Origin: Elizabethkingia miricola
GTDB taxonomy: Bacteria > Bacteroidota > Bacteroidia > Flavobacteriales > Weeksellaceae
DNA: 64,000 nucleotides
NCBI RefSeq assembly: GCF_001675285.1
Contig: NZ_LSGQ01000026.1
Location: 1 to 64,000, forward strand
Direction: 5' to 3'
Both the position numbers and the translations under genes were made by a program. Positions 16,962-26,636 of this stretch are shown in pieces. Every line of letters starts with the position of its first letter. The first letter of the stretch is position 1. The notes beneath the pieces are model-generated. The model saw only the letters and a list, made by a program, of their open reading frames with translations, was not told where the DNA came from and did no database searches.

Positions 16962-17351
16962 ATGAAGAAAACCATTCTCATATTATTAGCATTTTTCTAC
17001 TCTGCGGTATCCTCCGGTGCAGTAGTGAAAATGCATTACTGTGTAGAGGAAGTTATGACGTGTGGTATGAATCATACGCCACCGGTTTCTTCGCCCGACG
17101 AATGTAAAGTTGTAAAGATCCCAGATTGTTGTAAAACAAAACTGGAGCTTGTAAAAACCGATGTAGCTAAAAATGCAGAATTACTGCAATTGCAACTGGC
17201 CTCATCATTTGCATTGCTGCCTGAGGTTTCTTTTATTAGTCAGAATGTACTGTTTTCTGAAGAAGAGAAAGGACAGGATTATCTAAGCAATGCCCCGCCA
17301 GAGCTGCGGCAACTTCCGATTTTTATACTGAACTGTAATTTTAGATTATAG
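16962..17351 (+). CDS. HYC_CC_PP family secreted protein
   Basis: A 129-residue protein with a signal peptide (about residues 1-20). Three landmarks define the family: MHYCVEE near residue 24, the CC pair in DCCKTKLEL near 57, and APPELR near 110. Conserved Cys and His suggest metal binding, and the two following genes handle copper, so a periplasmic copper role is likely but unproven. It is the first gene of the probable copper operon; the gap to the next gene is about 105 nt. Confidence 0.78.
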   Translation: MKKTILILLAFFYSAVSSGAVVKMHYCVEEVMTCGMNHTPPVSSPDECKVVKIPDCCKTKLELVKTDVAKNAELLQLQLASSFALLPEVSFISQNVLFSEEEKGQDYLSNAPPELRQLPIFILNCNFRL

Positions 17352-17457
17352 GATTTGATTAAAAACAGCTGTTTCTTAATGAAGCAGTATCCAGTAATGC
17401 TATGCAGGCATAGCCATTTTTTAATTCAAATTTTATAAAAATCTAAATTCAACAGAC

Positions 17458-17928
17458 ATGAAAAAATTATTTTTAAGCCTTTTATTCTCGGCTGCTTCTA
17501 TTACCGCTTTTGCTCAAAAGTCAAACACTCAGATTGAAAAACTTTACCATAATTATATTGCTATAAAAAATGCCTTGACTCAGGATGATACAGCAAAAGC
17601 TTCTGCTGCTGCAAAAGTATTCTTACAGTCGGCATCTGCAGTTGATTTTAAAGTTTTATCAGAAGATAATGTCAATAAACTGAGAAAAGATGCAGGCGCT
17701 ATTATAGAAGCCAAAAACCTGTCAACACAAAGAAATTATTTCTTCAACCTTTCCGATAATATGGCTGCAATAGCCAATCATTTTAAAGTTTCCTCAACTC
17801 CTGTTTATGTACAATATTGCCCTATGGCAAAAGGGCAGTGGCTGAGTGATGAAAAGGAAATTAAAAATCCTTATTATGGTAACTCTATGCTTACTTGTGG
17901 TTCAGTAAAGTCTGAAATTAAAAAGTAA
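17458..17928 (+). CDS. DUF3347 domain secreted protein
   Basis: A 156-residue protein with a signal peptide cleaved near AFA-QK (residue 20). The DUF3347 domain spans about residues 26-150: a helical first part, then the signature VYVQYCPMAKGQWLSDE and NPYYGNSMLTCG with Cys, Met and His candidates for Cu(I). DUF3347 proteins are regularly found with CusB-like adaptors and multicopper oxidases. The gene sits 4 nt before the multicopper oxidase gene, so the two are almost certainly co-expressed. Confidence 0.87.
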   Translation: MKKLFLSLLFSAASITAFAQKSNTQIEKLYHNYIAIKNALTQDDTAKASAAAKVFLQSASAVDFKVLSEDNVNKLRKDAGAIIEAKNLSTQRNYFFNLSDNMAAIANHFKVSSTPVYVQYCPMAKGQWLSDEKEIKNPYYGNSMLTCGSVKSEIKK

Positions 17929-17932
17929 ACAA

Positions 17933-20533
17933 ATGAGGAAATTACTGTTGATATTGTTTGTGTCTGGCTTTAGCCTTTCACAGGCACAGCATCAGCATGA
18001 AGGAAATTCCGGACAAAAAGCCAACTTACAGCAAAGTGCTGCAGTACAGAAATATACCTGTCCTATGCATCCTGAAGTGGTAAGTGATAAACCCGGAAAA
18101 TGCCCTAAATGCGGAATGGATCTGGTGCCTGTAAAAGAGGAAAAGAAGATACAGGAAGATATGGATCTGAAAAGAAACCCTAAGAATGGACTTGTGAGTT
18201 TTGAAGGTAAGATTGTGCGATATGATCTGTATGTAAGTGATTCCATGGTGAATTATACCGGAAAACATGGCCATGCTTATGCTATTAATGGGCAGCTTCC
18301 TGCTCCAACACTCTATTTTACAGAAGGAGACACTGCAGAAATACATGTGCATAACAGGCTGAAAAAAGAAAACACAGCACTTCACTGGCATGGGGTAATG
18401 CTGGAAAATAAAGAAGATGGTATTCCTTTTCTTACCCAAAAGCCTATAAAACCTGGTGAGACATACATTTACAGATTTAAAATCTCACAGAACGGTACGT
18501 ACTGGTATCATTCACATCAGGGATTACAGGAGCAAATGGGAATGTATGGTATGCTGGTTTTCCGAAAAAGAGGTGAAACTGAAGCAGACCGAAAAGTTCA
18601 GGCAGATATTCCTGTTATGCTAAGTGAATGGACAGACGAACATCCGCATCAGGTCATGCGTAGGTTACAGATGGGAGTTGCTGACTGGTATGCTATAAAA
18701 AAGAAATCTGTACAGAGTTATTCAGAGGCTATTGCTTCCGGAAATTTCTTTACCAAGCTAAAGAACGAATGGAAGCGAATGGAGGCTATGGATATCAGCG
18801 ATGTCTATTATGATAAATTCTTACTGAATGGACAGCCTTCAGCTTCTTATAAAAATCTGAAGGCAGGAGACAAGGTAAGATTGAGAATTGCAAATGGAGG
18901 AGCTTCTTCTTATTTCTGGTTAACGTACGGTGGTGGAAAGATGACTGTAGTAGGAAATGATGGTAACGATGTAGAACCTGTAGAGGTCGATAAACTGATT
19001 ATTGGTATTTCCGAAACTTATGATGTAGAGGTGACAATTCCTGAGAATAAAAGCTTTGAATTTCGGGCAACTTCTGAGGACAGAACCGGACATTCATCAT
19101 TATGGCTGGGTGAAGGAGAAAAAGTTGAAGCTCCGGAGCTAAAAAGGCTGATGCTTTTTGAAGGTATGAAAAGCATGAACAATATGATGAAGATGAACGG
19201 AGATATGAAGCCGATGAACATGAAAATGGGATTACAAAGAATGGATGCTAATTCAGTTATGTATCCGGAAGTACCTGAAGAAGATAGAAAAGCTACAATG
19301 CAGCATCTGAAGGATATGATGAATCCTCCGAAGAAGACTAAGTCTAAAAAAGAAGATCATTCAGGTCATGATATGCCGTTGAAGCTTTCAGATTCCAAAG
19401 CAGATGAGCATGCCGGACATAATATGGAAACTAAAAATGAAGATGCTCCATTACAGCTTTCAGATTCTAAAGCAGACGAACATGCGGGGCATAATATGAC
19501 CGATATGCCAAAAGAAAAGCCCGTTATTCTGAATTATGATATGCTGGCATCTACAGAAATGACATCATTACCTGCAGATGCTCCGGTAAAAGAGCTGAAA
19601 TTTACACTGGAAGGAAATATGCGCAGGTATGTATGGTCGCTGGATAATAAAACAGTAGTAGAAACTGATAAAATTAAGATCAAGCGCGGTGAGATCGTTC
19701 GTATTACTTTATATAACAACTCCATGATGCGCCACCCAATGCACCTTCACGGGCATGATTTCAGAGTAATCAACAGCAAAGGAGATTATTCTCCATTGAA
19801 AAATGTACTGGATCTTATGCCTATGGAGAGTGTAACGATAGAGTTTCCAGCTAATCAGGATGGAGACTGGTTCTTCCACTGCCATATATTGTATCACATG
19901 ATGGCAGGGATGGGAAGGATTTTCAGTTATGAAGACTCAAAGCCTAATCCCAATCTGACTAATCCTAAGAAAGACTGGAAGGACTTCCTGAAAGATAATC
20001 ATATGTGGGCTCATACAGCTACTGTGGCATTAGAGTCCAGAAGTACACATGCTGCACTTAGAGTAGGTGATGCGCGTTATGAGCTGCAGGGAGAGCTGCA
20101 TACAGGTTATACCAAAACAAATGGTTACGAAGCGGAAGTAAGATTCGGACGTTATTTAGGTAAATTCCAATGGCTGTATCCGTATATCGGATTCCAAACC
20201 AGAAGCAGAGACCGGGAATCTGGAGACGCCAGAAGAACAATGTTCAATCAGTTGGCACAGCATAATAACAGGCACGTTTTTACCGCTGGTTTCCAATATA
20301 TCCTTCCGTGGCTGGTAACAGCAGATGCAAGTATTGACCAGAATGGTAAGGTAAGATTGGTATTGCAGCGTGAAGATATTCCGATAACACCAAGAATAAG
20401 AGGGAACTTTATGGTCAATACCGACCGTGAATACCGATTGGGACTTAGTTATATTCTTCAGAAGTGGCTGCAGGTATCCTCACATTATGATAGTGATATG
20501 GGATGGAGTGCAGGTTTAACTTTTGTTTACTAA
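17933..20533 (+). CDS. Multicopper oxidase with heavy-metal-binding and C-terminal CopB-like domains
   Basis: An 866-residue exported protein. A signal peptide (1-19) is followed by a heavy-metal-binding domain (about 40-67) with CPMHPEV and CPKCGMDLVP. Three cupredoxin domains follow, with all four copper motifs: HWHG near 149, WYHSHQG near 189, HPMHLHGHDF near 600, and HCHILYHMMAGM near 648. Between domains 2 and 3 is a Met/His-rich stretch including two copies of a LSDSKADEHAGHNM unit. After about residue 680 comes a 185-residue region that reads as beta strands and resembles CopB outer-membrane copper-resistance proteins. Probable role: periplasmic Cu(I) oxidation and copper tolerance. 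The fusion is unusual compared with separate CopA and CopB. Confidence 0.88.
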   Translation: MRKLLLILFVSGFSLSQAQHQHEGNSGQKANLQQSAAVQKYTCPMHPEVVSDKPGKCPKCGMDLVPVKEEKKIQEDMDLKRNPKNGLVSFEGKIVRYDLYVSDSMVNYTGKHGHAYAINGQLPAPTLYFTEGDTAEIHVHNRLKKENTALHWHGVMLENKEDGIPFLTQKPIKPGETYIYRFKISQNGTYWYHSHQGLQEQMGMYGMLVFRKRGETEADRKVQADIPVMLSEWTDEHPHQVMRRLQMGVADWYAIKKKSVQSYSEAIASGNFFTKLKNEWKRMEAMDISDVYYDKFLLNGQPSASYKNLKAGDKVRLRIANGGASSYFWLTYGGGKMTVVGNDGNDVEPVEVDKLIIGISETYDVEVTIPENKSFEFRATSEDRTGHSSLWLGEGEKVEAPELKRLMLFEGMKSMNNMMKMNGDMKPMNMKMGLQRMDANSVMYPEVPEEDRKATMQHLKDMMNPPKKTKSKKEDHSGHDMPLKLSDSKADEHAGHNMETKNEDAPLQLSDSKADEHAGHNMTDMPKEKPVILNYDMLASTEMTSLPADAPVKELKFTLEGNMRRYVWSLDNKTVVETDKIKIKRGEIVRITLYNNSMMRHPMHLHGHDFRVINSKGDYSPLKNVLDLMPMESVTIEFPANQDGDWFFHCHILYHMMAGMGRIFSYEDSKPNPNLTNPKKDWKDFLKDNHMWAHTATVALESRSTHAALRVGDARYELQGELHTGYTKTNGYEAEVRFGRYLGKFQWLYPYIGFQTRSRDRESGDARRTMFNQLAQHNNRHVFTAGFQYILPWLVTADASIDQNGKVRLVLQREDIPITPRIRGNFMVNTDREYRLGLSYILQKWLQVSSHYDSDMGWSAGLTFVY

Positions 20534-20577
20534 CTCTGATTATAGGTTTGTAAAACAACTGAGAATAAAATATAGAT

Positions 20578-20622
20578 AACCGATAACTGTTTGATATTTC
20601 AAAATAGTTATCGGTTTTTTTG
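20578..20622 (+). terminator. Terminator of the copper operon
   Basis: Stem AACCGATAACT / AGTTATCGGTT with a loop of about 17 nt, followed by TTTTTTT. Confidence 0.82.
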
Positions 20623-20657
20623 TAATAATTATTTATCTTCGGAAAAAATTATTGTTT

Positions 20658-21656
20658 ATGAAGAAAATTGTATTGGCTGTAGGGTCGGCACTTGTTCTTT
20701 TTTCATGTGCTGTTCAGAATCCTCAGAAAGTATATGAAAGTTCCCTGAAAAGTATTTCGGCTGAGAACCTGAAACGAGACTTGTATATTATTGCAAGTGA
20801 TGAAATGCAGGGAAGAGACACTGGTTCTCCGGGACAGAAGAAAGCCGGTGAATATATGATAAACCAATACAAAAAGAACGGGATAGGGCACCCACCCAGC
20901 ATGAGTTCTTATTATCAGAAAGTTCCTTCAGAATACATGAGCAAAAGAAAGAAGATCAATGATTCTGAAAACATTCTTGCTTACATCGAGGGATCGGAAA
21001 AGCCAAATGAAATCATTGTAGTTTCTGCACACTATGACCACGTAGGAATGAACAATGGTCAGATCTATAACGGTGCCGATGATGACGGATCCGGAACTGT
21101 AGGTGTTATGGCAATTGCAGAGGCCTTTCATAAGGCTAAGAAAGCCGGACATGGACCAAAACGTTCTATTTTATTCCTTCACGTAACCGGAGAAGAGAAA
21201 GGTCTTTTCGGATCAAGCTATTATTCAGATAATCCAATTTTCCCATTGGCAAATACGGTAGCGGATCTGAATATCGATATGATAGGAAGAGTGGACCCGT
21301 TACACAAAGATAATCCGAACTTTGTATATGTAGTAGGTTCAGAAATGTTAAGCTCTCAGCTGAAAGAAGCCGTGGAAAAAGCTAATAAAGCAACGCACAA
21401 CTTATATTTGGATTATAAATATGATGATCCGAAAGATCCGGACAGAATCTATTACCGTTCAGACCACTACAACTTTGCGAAGCACAATATTCCAATTGCC
21501 TTCTTCTTCGACGGTATTCACGAAGATTATCACAAGCCTACAGATACACCGGATAAAATAGACTATCCGTTGTTGATGAAGAGAACACAGCTGGTATTCA
21601 CTATAGCATGGGATCTGGCAAACAGACCAGACAGAATTGTTGTAGACAAAAAATAA
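20658..21656 (+). CDS. M28 family metallopeptidase lipoprotein
   Basis: A 332-residue exported aminopeptidase-like enzyme. An N-terminal lipobox LFSC places the lipidated Cys near residue 17. The M28 dizinc ligands are all visible: His in SAHYDHVG, bridging Asp in GADDDGSG, Glu pair in TGEEKG, Asp in NIDMIGR, and His in EDYHKPTD. It would cleave N-terminal residues from peptides in the periplasm or at the surface. The ATG at 20658 is preferred over a TTG two codons upstream because MKKIV begins a normal signal. Single gene between two terminators. Confidence 0.92.
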   Translation: MKKIVLAVGSALVLFSCAVQNPQKVYESSLKSISAENLKRDLYIIASDEMQGRDTGSPGQKKAGEYMINQYKKNGIGHPPSMSSYYQKVPSEYMSKRKKINDSENILAYIEGSEKPNEIIVVSAHYDHVGMNNGQIYNGADDDGSGTVGVMAIAEAFHKAKKAGHGPKRSILFLHVTGEEKGLFGSSYYSDNPIFPLANTVADLNIDMIGRVDPLHKDNPNFVYVVGSEMLSSQLKEAVEKANKATHNLYLDYKYDDPKDPDRIYYRSDHYNFAKHNIPIAFFFDGIHEDYHKPTDTPDKIDYPLLMKRTQLVFTIAWDLANRPDRIVVDKK

Positions 21657-21690
21657 TGTTAATATAAAAACATCTGTTTTTATGAAGTGG

Positions 21691-21719
21691 CCGGAGGATT
21701 TATTTCTCCGGTTTTTTTT
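21691..21719 (+). terminator. Terminator after the M28 peptidase gene
   Basis: Stem CCGGAG / CTCCGG with a 9-nt loop and an 8-T tract. Confidence 0.82.
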
Positions 21720-21883
21720 ATATAGATTCTCAAATTTGTGGATAAGAAAAAATACGGATATATCTGATTTACAGCTATTCTATTATAATAAAATTAAGAA
21801 CGTTAATGTGGAAATGTTAGTAAGTAATACAGTTTCATTTTATGTAAAATTCTTATTTTTAGGTAATTATAAAATATAGCCTT

Positions 21884-22135
21884 ATGGAAATAGTGTTAGT
21901 AAATAATAACGTTTCCGGTATCGGAGATAATTTCAGTGATGCAAAGTTTTATTTCGAGAATATCCGAAAGGAACTTTATCAAAAACTATCCGATTACTAT
22001 GGAAAAGTGAGTCTATGTTTGATGCCAAACTTCAAGTTTAGCGTCAATATTGAAAGATGTGACAATATTGAGGAGGTAAAGAAGATTATTCACGATATGC
22101 CGAAGAATCTTCAGGAATGGATTTTTAAAAAATAG
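21884..22135 (+). CDS. Small hypothetical protein
   Basis: An 83-residue, mildly charged protein without signal peptide or membrane segment, predicted mixed alpha/beta. I do not recognise it. Support for a real gene: ATG start, a near-match promoter box (TATTTTTA) about 30 nt upstream, and a clean terminator just after the stop. Confidence 0.6.
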   Translation: MEIVLVNNNVSGIGDNFSDAKFYFENIRKELYQKLSDYYGKVSLCLMPNFKFSVNIERCDNIEEVKKIIHDMPKNLQEWIFKK

Positions 22136-22157
22136 AAATAGAATTGAATGACCAATT

Positions 22158-22183
22158 AAGGCTTCCGTAAGGAAGCCTTTTTT
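22158..22183 (+). terminator. Terminator after the 83-residue protein gene
   Basis: Perfect 9-bp stem AAGGCTTCC / GGAAGCCTT, 4-nt loop, followed by TTTT. Confidence 0.85.
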
Positions 22184-22502
22184 AGTTTATAGTCTGCTAA
22201 ATCTGACCAGGATATTTTATAAGATTCTTAGCCAAAGTTTAAAATATTTAGTTTCTGGGCTGGTTTTAGGTGAATACACAGACTGAAAATCAGATTGAAA
22301 ATGATATTGTTTCGGGGTAAAATAAATTATTTACAGCATAGATATAAAATACAGGTAATGCCGTAACAGACGATGATTCAGCTTTTCAATCATTTTAAAA
22401 TATCAACAATTTCCGACCCCAGCCTGAAATATTTACAAATGATAGGCAAAATTTTCTATATTTAGAACAGGAACAAATTCTTTTGTTTCTAATATCAACC
22501 GA
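22184..22502. other. Intergenic region upstream of the cobalamin riboswitch
   Basis: About 320 nt with no ORF or RNA gene that I can support. It should contain the promoter of the prp transcript; a near-match TATATTTA lies near 22457, but no clear -33 partner was seen. Confidence 0.4.
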
Positions 22503-22672
22503 AATTGGTTACACTTAGACGTGTATTAAAAGGGAATCGTGTGAGAATCACGAGCTGTCGCGCAACTGTAAGTAACAATATATAAGGTTATTATCAAAAT
22601 AAGTTCACTGTTTATATAACATAATGGGAAGAACGATGATAACTGTTACAAGTCAGGAGACCTGCCTTTTTC
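22503..22672 (+). promoter_or_regulatory. Cobalamin (B12) riboswitch
   Basis: Conserved elements appear in order: GGTTACAC near 22507, AAAGGGAATC near 22529, GTGTGAGAATCAC, the B12-box core GAGCTGTCGCGCAACTGTA (22552-22570), and the closing AGTCAGGAGACCTGCC near 22651-22666. The variable arm in between is AT-rich. A long leader then leads to prpB. Adenosylcobalamin binding would be expected to turn the methylcitrate genes off. Confidence 0.93.
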
Positions 22673-23005
22673 GAATTGACGATGCTTTCGCGGTCTGAAG
22701 CTTACAGTCAGGTATGATACGTATTTTGTTTTTTGATAATAATAAAAAAGAAGCATATTCTGGTATTACCCAACATTATTATCATTTCACAGGAATGATA
22801 TCCACAGAGTCATCTAATCTTCTGTAGTATATCCCGTATTCTGATCCTCTTAATATTCCTCCGTAAAAGTTTTTAGAAGGTACACAAAGAATGTGATTCT
22901 GGTTTTTAATCAGACTCTTTACTGACTTTGAAATTCTGCTGTCTCAAAGGACAAATAGCAACAGGCTTACAGATAGAAAAACATGAAATTAACAATAGTA
23001 TTGAA
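22673..23005 (+). promoter_or_regulatory. Long leader between the B12 aptamer and prpB
   Basis: About 330 nt of untranslated leader. It includes CTTTCGCGGTCTGAAGC just after the aptamer, a segment that often follows B12 aptamers in this phylum, and a small hairpin near 22902-22918 (TCTG/CAGA). The expression platform must be here or in the prpB start region, but I cannot assign terminator or sequestering forms by eye. Confidence 0.5.
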
Positions 23006-23911
23006 ATGAGTAAAAATGCGAGTTTAGGATCTCCCGGCTTACAATTCCGGGAAGCTATGCAAAAAGAAAACCCTCTTCAGATCGTTGGTGCCATTAATGC
23101 TAATCATGCATTATTAGCACAGCAAGCCGGCTTTAATGCAATATACCTTTCAGGAGGTGGTGTTGCTGCAGGTTCATTAGGCGTTCCGGATTTGGGTATT
23201 ACGACATTGGATGATGTACTTACAGACATTCAGCGTATTACCAATGTATGCGATCTGCCTTTACTGGTAGATGTCGATACCGGTTTCGGCCCTTCTGCCT
23301 TTAATATTGCCCGTACAGTGACTTCGTTGATTAAAGCCGGAGCAGCAGCTTTGCACATTGAAGATCAGGTTGGCGCAAAACGTTGTGGCCACCGTCCGGG
23401 TAAGGAACTTGTGAGCAAAGAAGAAATGTCGGACAGGCTGAAGGCGGCAACAGATGCCCGTACAGACGACAATTTTGTTATCGGTGCCCGTACAGATGCT
23501 TTTGCTAATGAGGGGCTGGAAAAAACATTGGAACGTGCTGTGGCATATAAAGAGGCGGGAGCCGACTTTATTTTTGCAGAAGCTGTTCCGGATCTTAATG
23601 TTTATCAAAAATTCGTAGATGCTACAGGTATTCCTGTTCTGGCAAATATTACCGAATTCGGAATGATTAAAATGTACACTGTGGACGAGCTGAAAACAGC
23701 CGGGGTAGGACTGGTATTGTACCCGTTGTCTGCCTTCCGTGCTGCGAACAAAGCAGCCCTCAATGTATATGAACATATCCGCAAGGATGGTACTCAAGCC
23801 AATGTACTGGATACAATGCAGACCAGAGAAGAGCTGTACGCAAGTATTGGCTACTACGATTATGAGCAAAAATTAGATAACCTGTTTAAAACAAACCAAG
23901 ATGTCAAGTAA
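23006..23911 (+). CDS. prpB: 2-Methylisocitrate lyase
   Basis: A 301-residue enzyme of the isocitrate lyase/PEP mutase superfamily that splits 2-methylisocitrate into pyruvate and succinate, the last step of the methylcitrate cycle. Family signs are the DVDTGFGP metal-binding segment near residue 91 and the catalytic-loop motif [11 protein letters not shown] near residue 128. The start at 23006 ([11 protein letters not shown]) is preferred; a TTG-initiated frame from 22928 adds 26 residues with no family similarity and lies in the leader. Its end overlaps prpC by 11 nt, indicating translational coupling. It is the first gene behind the B12 riboswitch. Confidence 0.95.
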   Translation: MSKNASLGSPGLQFREAMQKENPLQIVGAINANHALLAQQAGFNAIYLSGGGVAAGSLGVPDLGITTLDDVLTDIQRITNVCDLPLLVDVDTGFGPSAFNIARTVTSLIKAGAAALHIEDQVGAKRCGHRPGKELVSKEEMSDRLKAATDARTDDNFVIGARTDAFANEGLEKTLERAVAYKEAGADFIFAEAVPDLNVYQKFVDATGIPVLANITEFGMIKMYTVDELKTAGVGLVLYPLSAFRAANKAALNVYEHIRKDGTQANVLDTMQTREELYASIGYYDYEQKLDNLFKTNQDVK

Positions 23912-25052
23912 CGAAGGAACCTTTAAACCTAAAAAAAGTGTGGCTCTTTCGGGGGTAACAGCAGGAAATACAGCGCTTTGCAGTGTTGGTAAAAGTGGAA
24001 ATGATTTACATTACAGAGGTTATAATATTCTTGATCTGGCTGTGAAAGCTCAGTTTGAGGAAGTTGCCTACCTGCTTATATATGGCCAGCTGCCTACAGA
24101 AGCACAATTAAAAAATTATAAATCCAAACTAAAGTCACTACGGGGGCTGCCTAACTCTGTGAGAAATATTCTGAAAAGTATTCCGGCAGCTGCACACCCA
24201 ATGGACGTTATGCGATCTATGGTATCGGCTATTGGAAGTATACAGCCGGAGAAAGATGACCATAATGTAGCAGGAGCAAGAGATATAGCAGATAAATTAT
24301 TAGCGTCTTTTAGTTCAGGATTGCTGTACTGGTATCATTACAGTCATAATGGGAAAGAAATAGAAGTGAATACTGATGATGATACAATTGGTGGCCATTT
24401 TCTGCATTTATTACATGGTAAGGAACCTTCTGAATCCTGGGTGAAAGCTATGCAGATTTCACTTAATCTGTATGCCGAACACGAATTCAATGCTTCTACT
24501 TTTACAAGCCGGGTTATAGCCGGAACAGGATCGGATTTTTATTCAGCGATTACAGGTGCAATTGGTGCATTAAGAGGTCCGAAACACGGCGGTGCCAATG
24601 AAGTTGCTTTTGAAATACAAAGCCGCTATAATTCTCCGGATGAAGCCGAAGCAGATATCCGCCAGCGGATTGCTAATAAAGAAGTGATTATAGGCTTTGG
24701 ACATCCGGTATATACGATATCGGATCCACGAAATGTAGTTATTAAGGAAGTTGCCAGAGAGCTGTCTGAAGAATCTGGCGATATGCTGCTATTTAATATT
24801 GCTGAAAGACTGGAAACAGTAATGTGGGAAGAAAAGAAAATGTTCCCTAATCTGGATTGGTTCTCGGCAGTGTCTTATCATCAGATGGGAGTGCCGACAC
24901 TCATGTTCACGCCATTATTTGTTATTTCCAGAGTAACCGGCTGGAGTGCACATATCATCGAACAGAGGCAGGATGGAAAAATCATCAGACCAAGTGCCAA
25001 TTATATTGGACCAGAGAATAAAGAATTTGTCTCTATTAAAGACAGAAAATAG
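23901..25052 (+). CDS. prpC: 2-Methylcitrate synthase
   Basis: A 383-residue citrate-synthase-family enzyme condensing propionyl-CoA with oxaloacetate. Catalytic features are GPKHGGANE near residue 230 (His), GFGHPVYT near 262 (His), and the C-terminal Asp/Arg region ending in the GPENKEF segment. Its size matches the short methylcitrate synthase class rather than the hexameric type II citrate synthase. Neighbours prpB and prpD fix the assignment. The start overlaps prpB; prpD follows after about 50 nt. Confidence 0.94.
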   Translation: MSSNEGTFKPKKSVALSGVTAGNTALCSVGKSGNDLHYRGYNILDLAVKAQFEEVAYLLIYGQLPTEAQLKNYKSKLKSLRGLPNSVRNILKSIPAAAHPMDVMRSMVSAIGSIQPEKDDHNVAGARDIADKLLASFSSGLLYWYHYSHNGKEIEVNTDDDTIGGHFLHLLHGKEPSESWVKAMQISLNLYAEHEFNASTFTSRVIAGTGSDFYSAITGAIGALRGPKHGGANEVAFEIQSRYNSPDEAEADIRQRIANKEVIIGFGHPVYTISDPRNVVIKEVARELSEESGDMLLFNIAERLETVMWEEKKMFPNLDWFSAVSYHQMGVPTLMFTPLFVISRVTGWSAHIIEQRQDGKIIRPSANYIGPENKEFVSIKDRK

Positions 25053-25101
25053 ATCTTAAAATAACACCTAAATAATAAATAACATTCAACTTTAAATTAC
25101 A

Positions 25102-26553
25102 ATGAGCAATCATATATCTAACGAAAGACCGCAACCAGATCATGTTTTAACGGCTATTGCGGATTATGTACTGAATTACGAAATAAAGAATGATCTAGCC
25201 TGGAAAACTGCACACTATTGTCTATTGGATACTATAGGATGTGGTCTGGAGGCATTAACATATCCGGCATGTACCAAATTGCTGGGACCAATTGTAAAAG
25301 GAACCATTGTACCCAATGGTGCTAAAGTACCGGGAACACAGTTTCAGCTGGATCCGGTTCAGGCAGCTTTTAATATAGGCGCTATTATTCGCTGGCTGGA
25401 TTTTAATGATACCTGGCTTGCTGCTGAATGGGGACATCCTTCGGATAATCTGGGCGGAATTTTGGCAACAGCTGACTGGTTGTCCAGAACGAATATAGCA
25501 GAAGGCAAAAAACCTCTGAAAATGGAACAGGTATTGGAAGCTATGATTATGGCACATGAGATTCAAGGTGTAATAGCTCTGGAAAATTCATTTAATAAAG
25601 TCGGACTGGATCATGTGTTGTTAGTAAAATTGGCGTCTACGGCTGTTGTCGGAAAGCTGATTGGCCTTACCAGAGACGAACTGATTAATGCTGTTTCGCT
25701 TGCATTTGTAGATGGGCAATCCCTAAGAACATACCGCCACGCACCTAATACAGGTAGTCGCAAATCCTGGGCAGCCGGAGATGCTACTTCCAGAGCTGTA
25801 CGTCTGGCACTAATTGCCAAAACAGGGGAAATGGGTTACCCTTCTGTTCTGACTGCAAAAACATGGGGTTTTTATGATGTTTCCTTCAAAGGAAATGAGT
25901 TTAAGTTCCAGAGAGATTATGGTTCTTATGTTATGGAAAATGTTTTATTCAAAATTTCTTTCCCTGCTGAATTCCATTCTCAGACAGCTGTAGAAGCTGC
26001 TATGACATTACATAAAAAGCTGAATGAATTAGGAAAAACAACTGCAGATATCCGGAAGATTACAATCCGTACCCATGAAGCCGCTATCCGTATTATTGAT
26101 AAAAAAGGACCTCTGAATAATCCTGCAGACCGCGATCATTGTCTTCAGTATATGATTGCGGTGCCTCTTATTTTCGGAAGACTTACTGCTGCAGATTATG
26201 AAGACAATATAGCATCTGATGCAAGAATAGATGTGTTACGTGACAAAATGGAATGTGTAGAAGATGTTCAGTTTACTAAAGATTATCACGACCCTGAAAA
26301 ACGTTCCATTGCCAATGCGCTTACTGTAGAGTTAAATGACGGAACAGTATTGGAAGAAATAGTTGTTGAATATCCTATTGGGCACAAACGCAGGAGAGAA
26401 GAAGGTATTCCGGAACTGATTAAAAAATACAAAGTTAATCTGGCCCGTATTTTCCCTGAAAAGCAACAGCGGATTTTACTGGAAAATTCCCTGGATTATA
26501 ATACACTGGTAAACCTTAACGTAAATGAATTCGTTGATTTGCTAGTGATCTAA
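25102..26553 (+). CDS. prpD: 2-Methylcitrate dehydratase
   Basis: A 483-residue MmgE/PrpD-family dehydratase converting 2-methylcitrate to 2-methylaconitate. Characteristic segments are [12 protein letters not shown] near residue 45, [21 protein letters not shown] near residue 90, and [18 protein letters not shown] near residue 340. Length fits the family. No AcnD or PrpF gene is nearby, so this is the PrpD (B12-independent, iron-sulphur-free) form; a housekeeping aconitase would have to do rehydration. A terminator follows at once. Confidence 0.94.
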   Translation: MSNHISNERPQPDHVLTAIADYVLNYEIKNDLAWKTAHYCLLDTIGCGLEALTYPACTKLLGPIVKGTIVPNGAKVPGTQFQLDPVQAAFNIGAIIRWLDFNDTWLAAEWGHPSDNLGGILATADWLSRTNIAEGKKPLKMEQVLEAMIMAHEIQGVIALENSFNKVGLDHVLLVKLASTAVVGKLIGLTRDELINAVSLAFVDGQSLRTYRHAPNTGSRKSWAAGDATSRAVRLALIAKTGEMGYPSVLTAKTWGFYDVSFKGNEFKFQRDYGSYVMENVLFKISFPAEFHSQTAVEAAMTLHKKLNELGKTTADIRKITIRTHEAAIRIIDKKGPLNNPADRDHCLQYMIAVPLIFGRLTAADYEDNIASDARIDVLRDKMECVEDVQFTKDYHDPEKRSIANALTVELNDGTVLEEIVVEYPIGHKRRREEGIPELIKKYKVNLARIFPEKQQRILLENSLDYNTLVNLNVNEFVDLLVI

Positions 26554-26562
26554 ACAATACTG

Positions 26563-26611
26563 AACGGAAAGTTAAGGAGCTATTGCAGCCGCCTTAGCTT
26601 TCCGTTTTTAT
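26563..26611 (+). terminator. Terminator between prpD and mmsA
   Basis: Long stem AACGGAAAG..TTAAGG / CCTTA..GCTTTCCGTT with a T tract. It separates the riboswitch-led prpBCD transcript from the valine-degradation genes, at least in part. Confidence 0.8.
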
Positions 26612-26636
26612 TCCCTATACACCAATCCTTTTTATA

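Noticed and set aside
21682..21879. 65-codon open frame starting ATG at 21682
   Set aside because: Its first codons lie in the terminator of the M28 peptidase gene and the translation has no family features.
22928..23005. N-terminal extension of PrpB by 26 residues from a TTG codon
   Set aside because: No similarity to the family; it lies in the riboswitch leader and the ATG at 23006 gives the normal N-terminus.
23261..23869. 202-codon frame opposite prpB
   Set aside because: Cys/Ile-rich shadow frame antisense to a firm gene, no start context.
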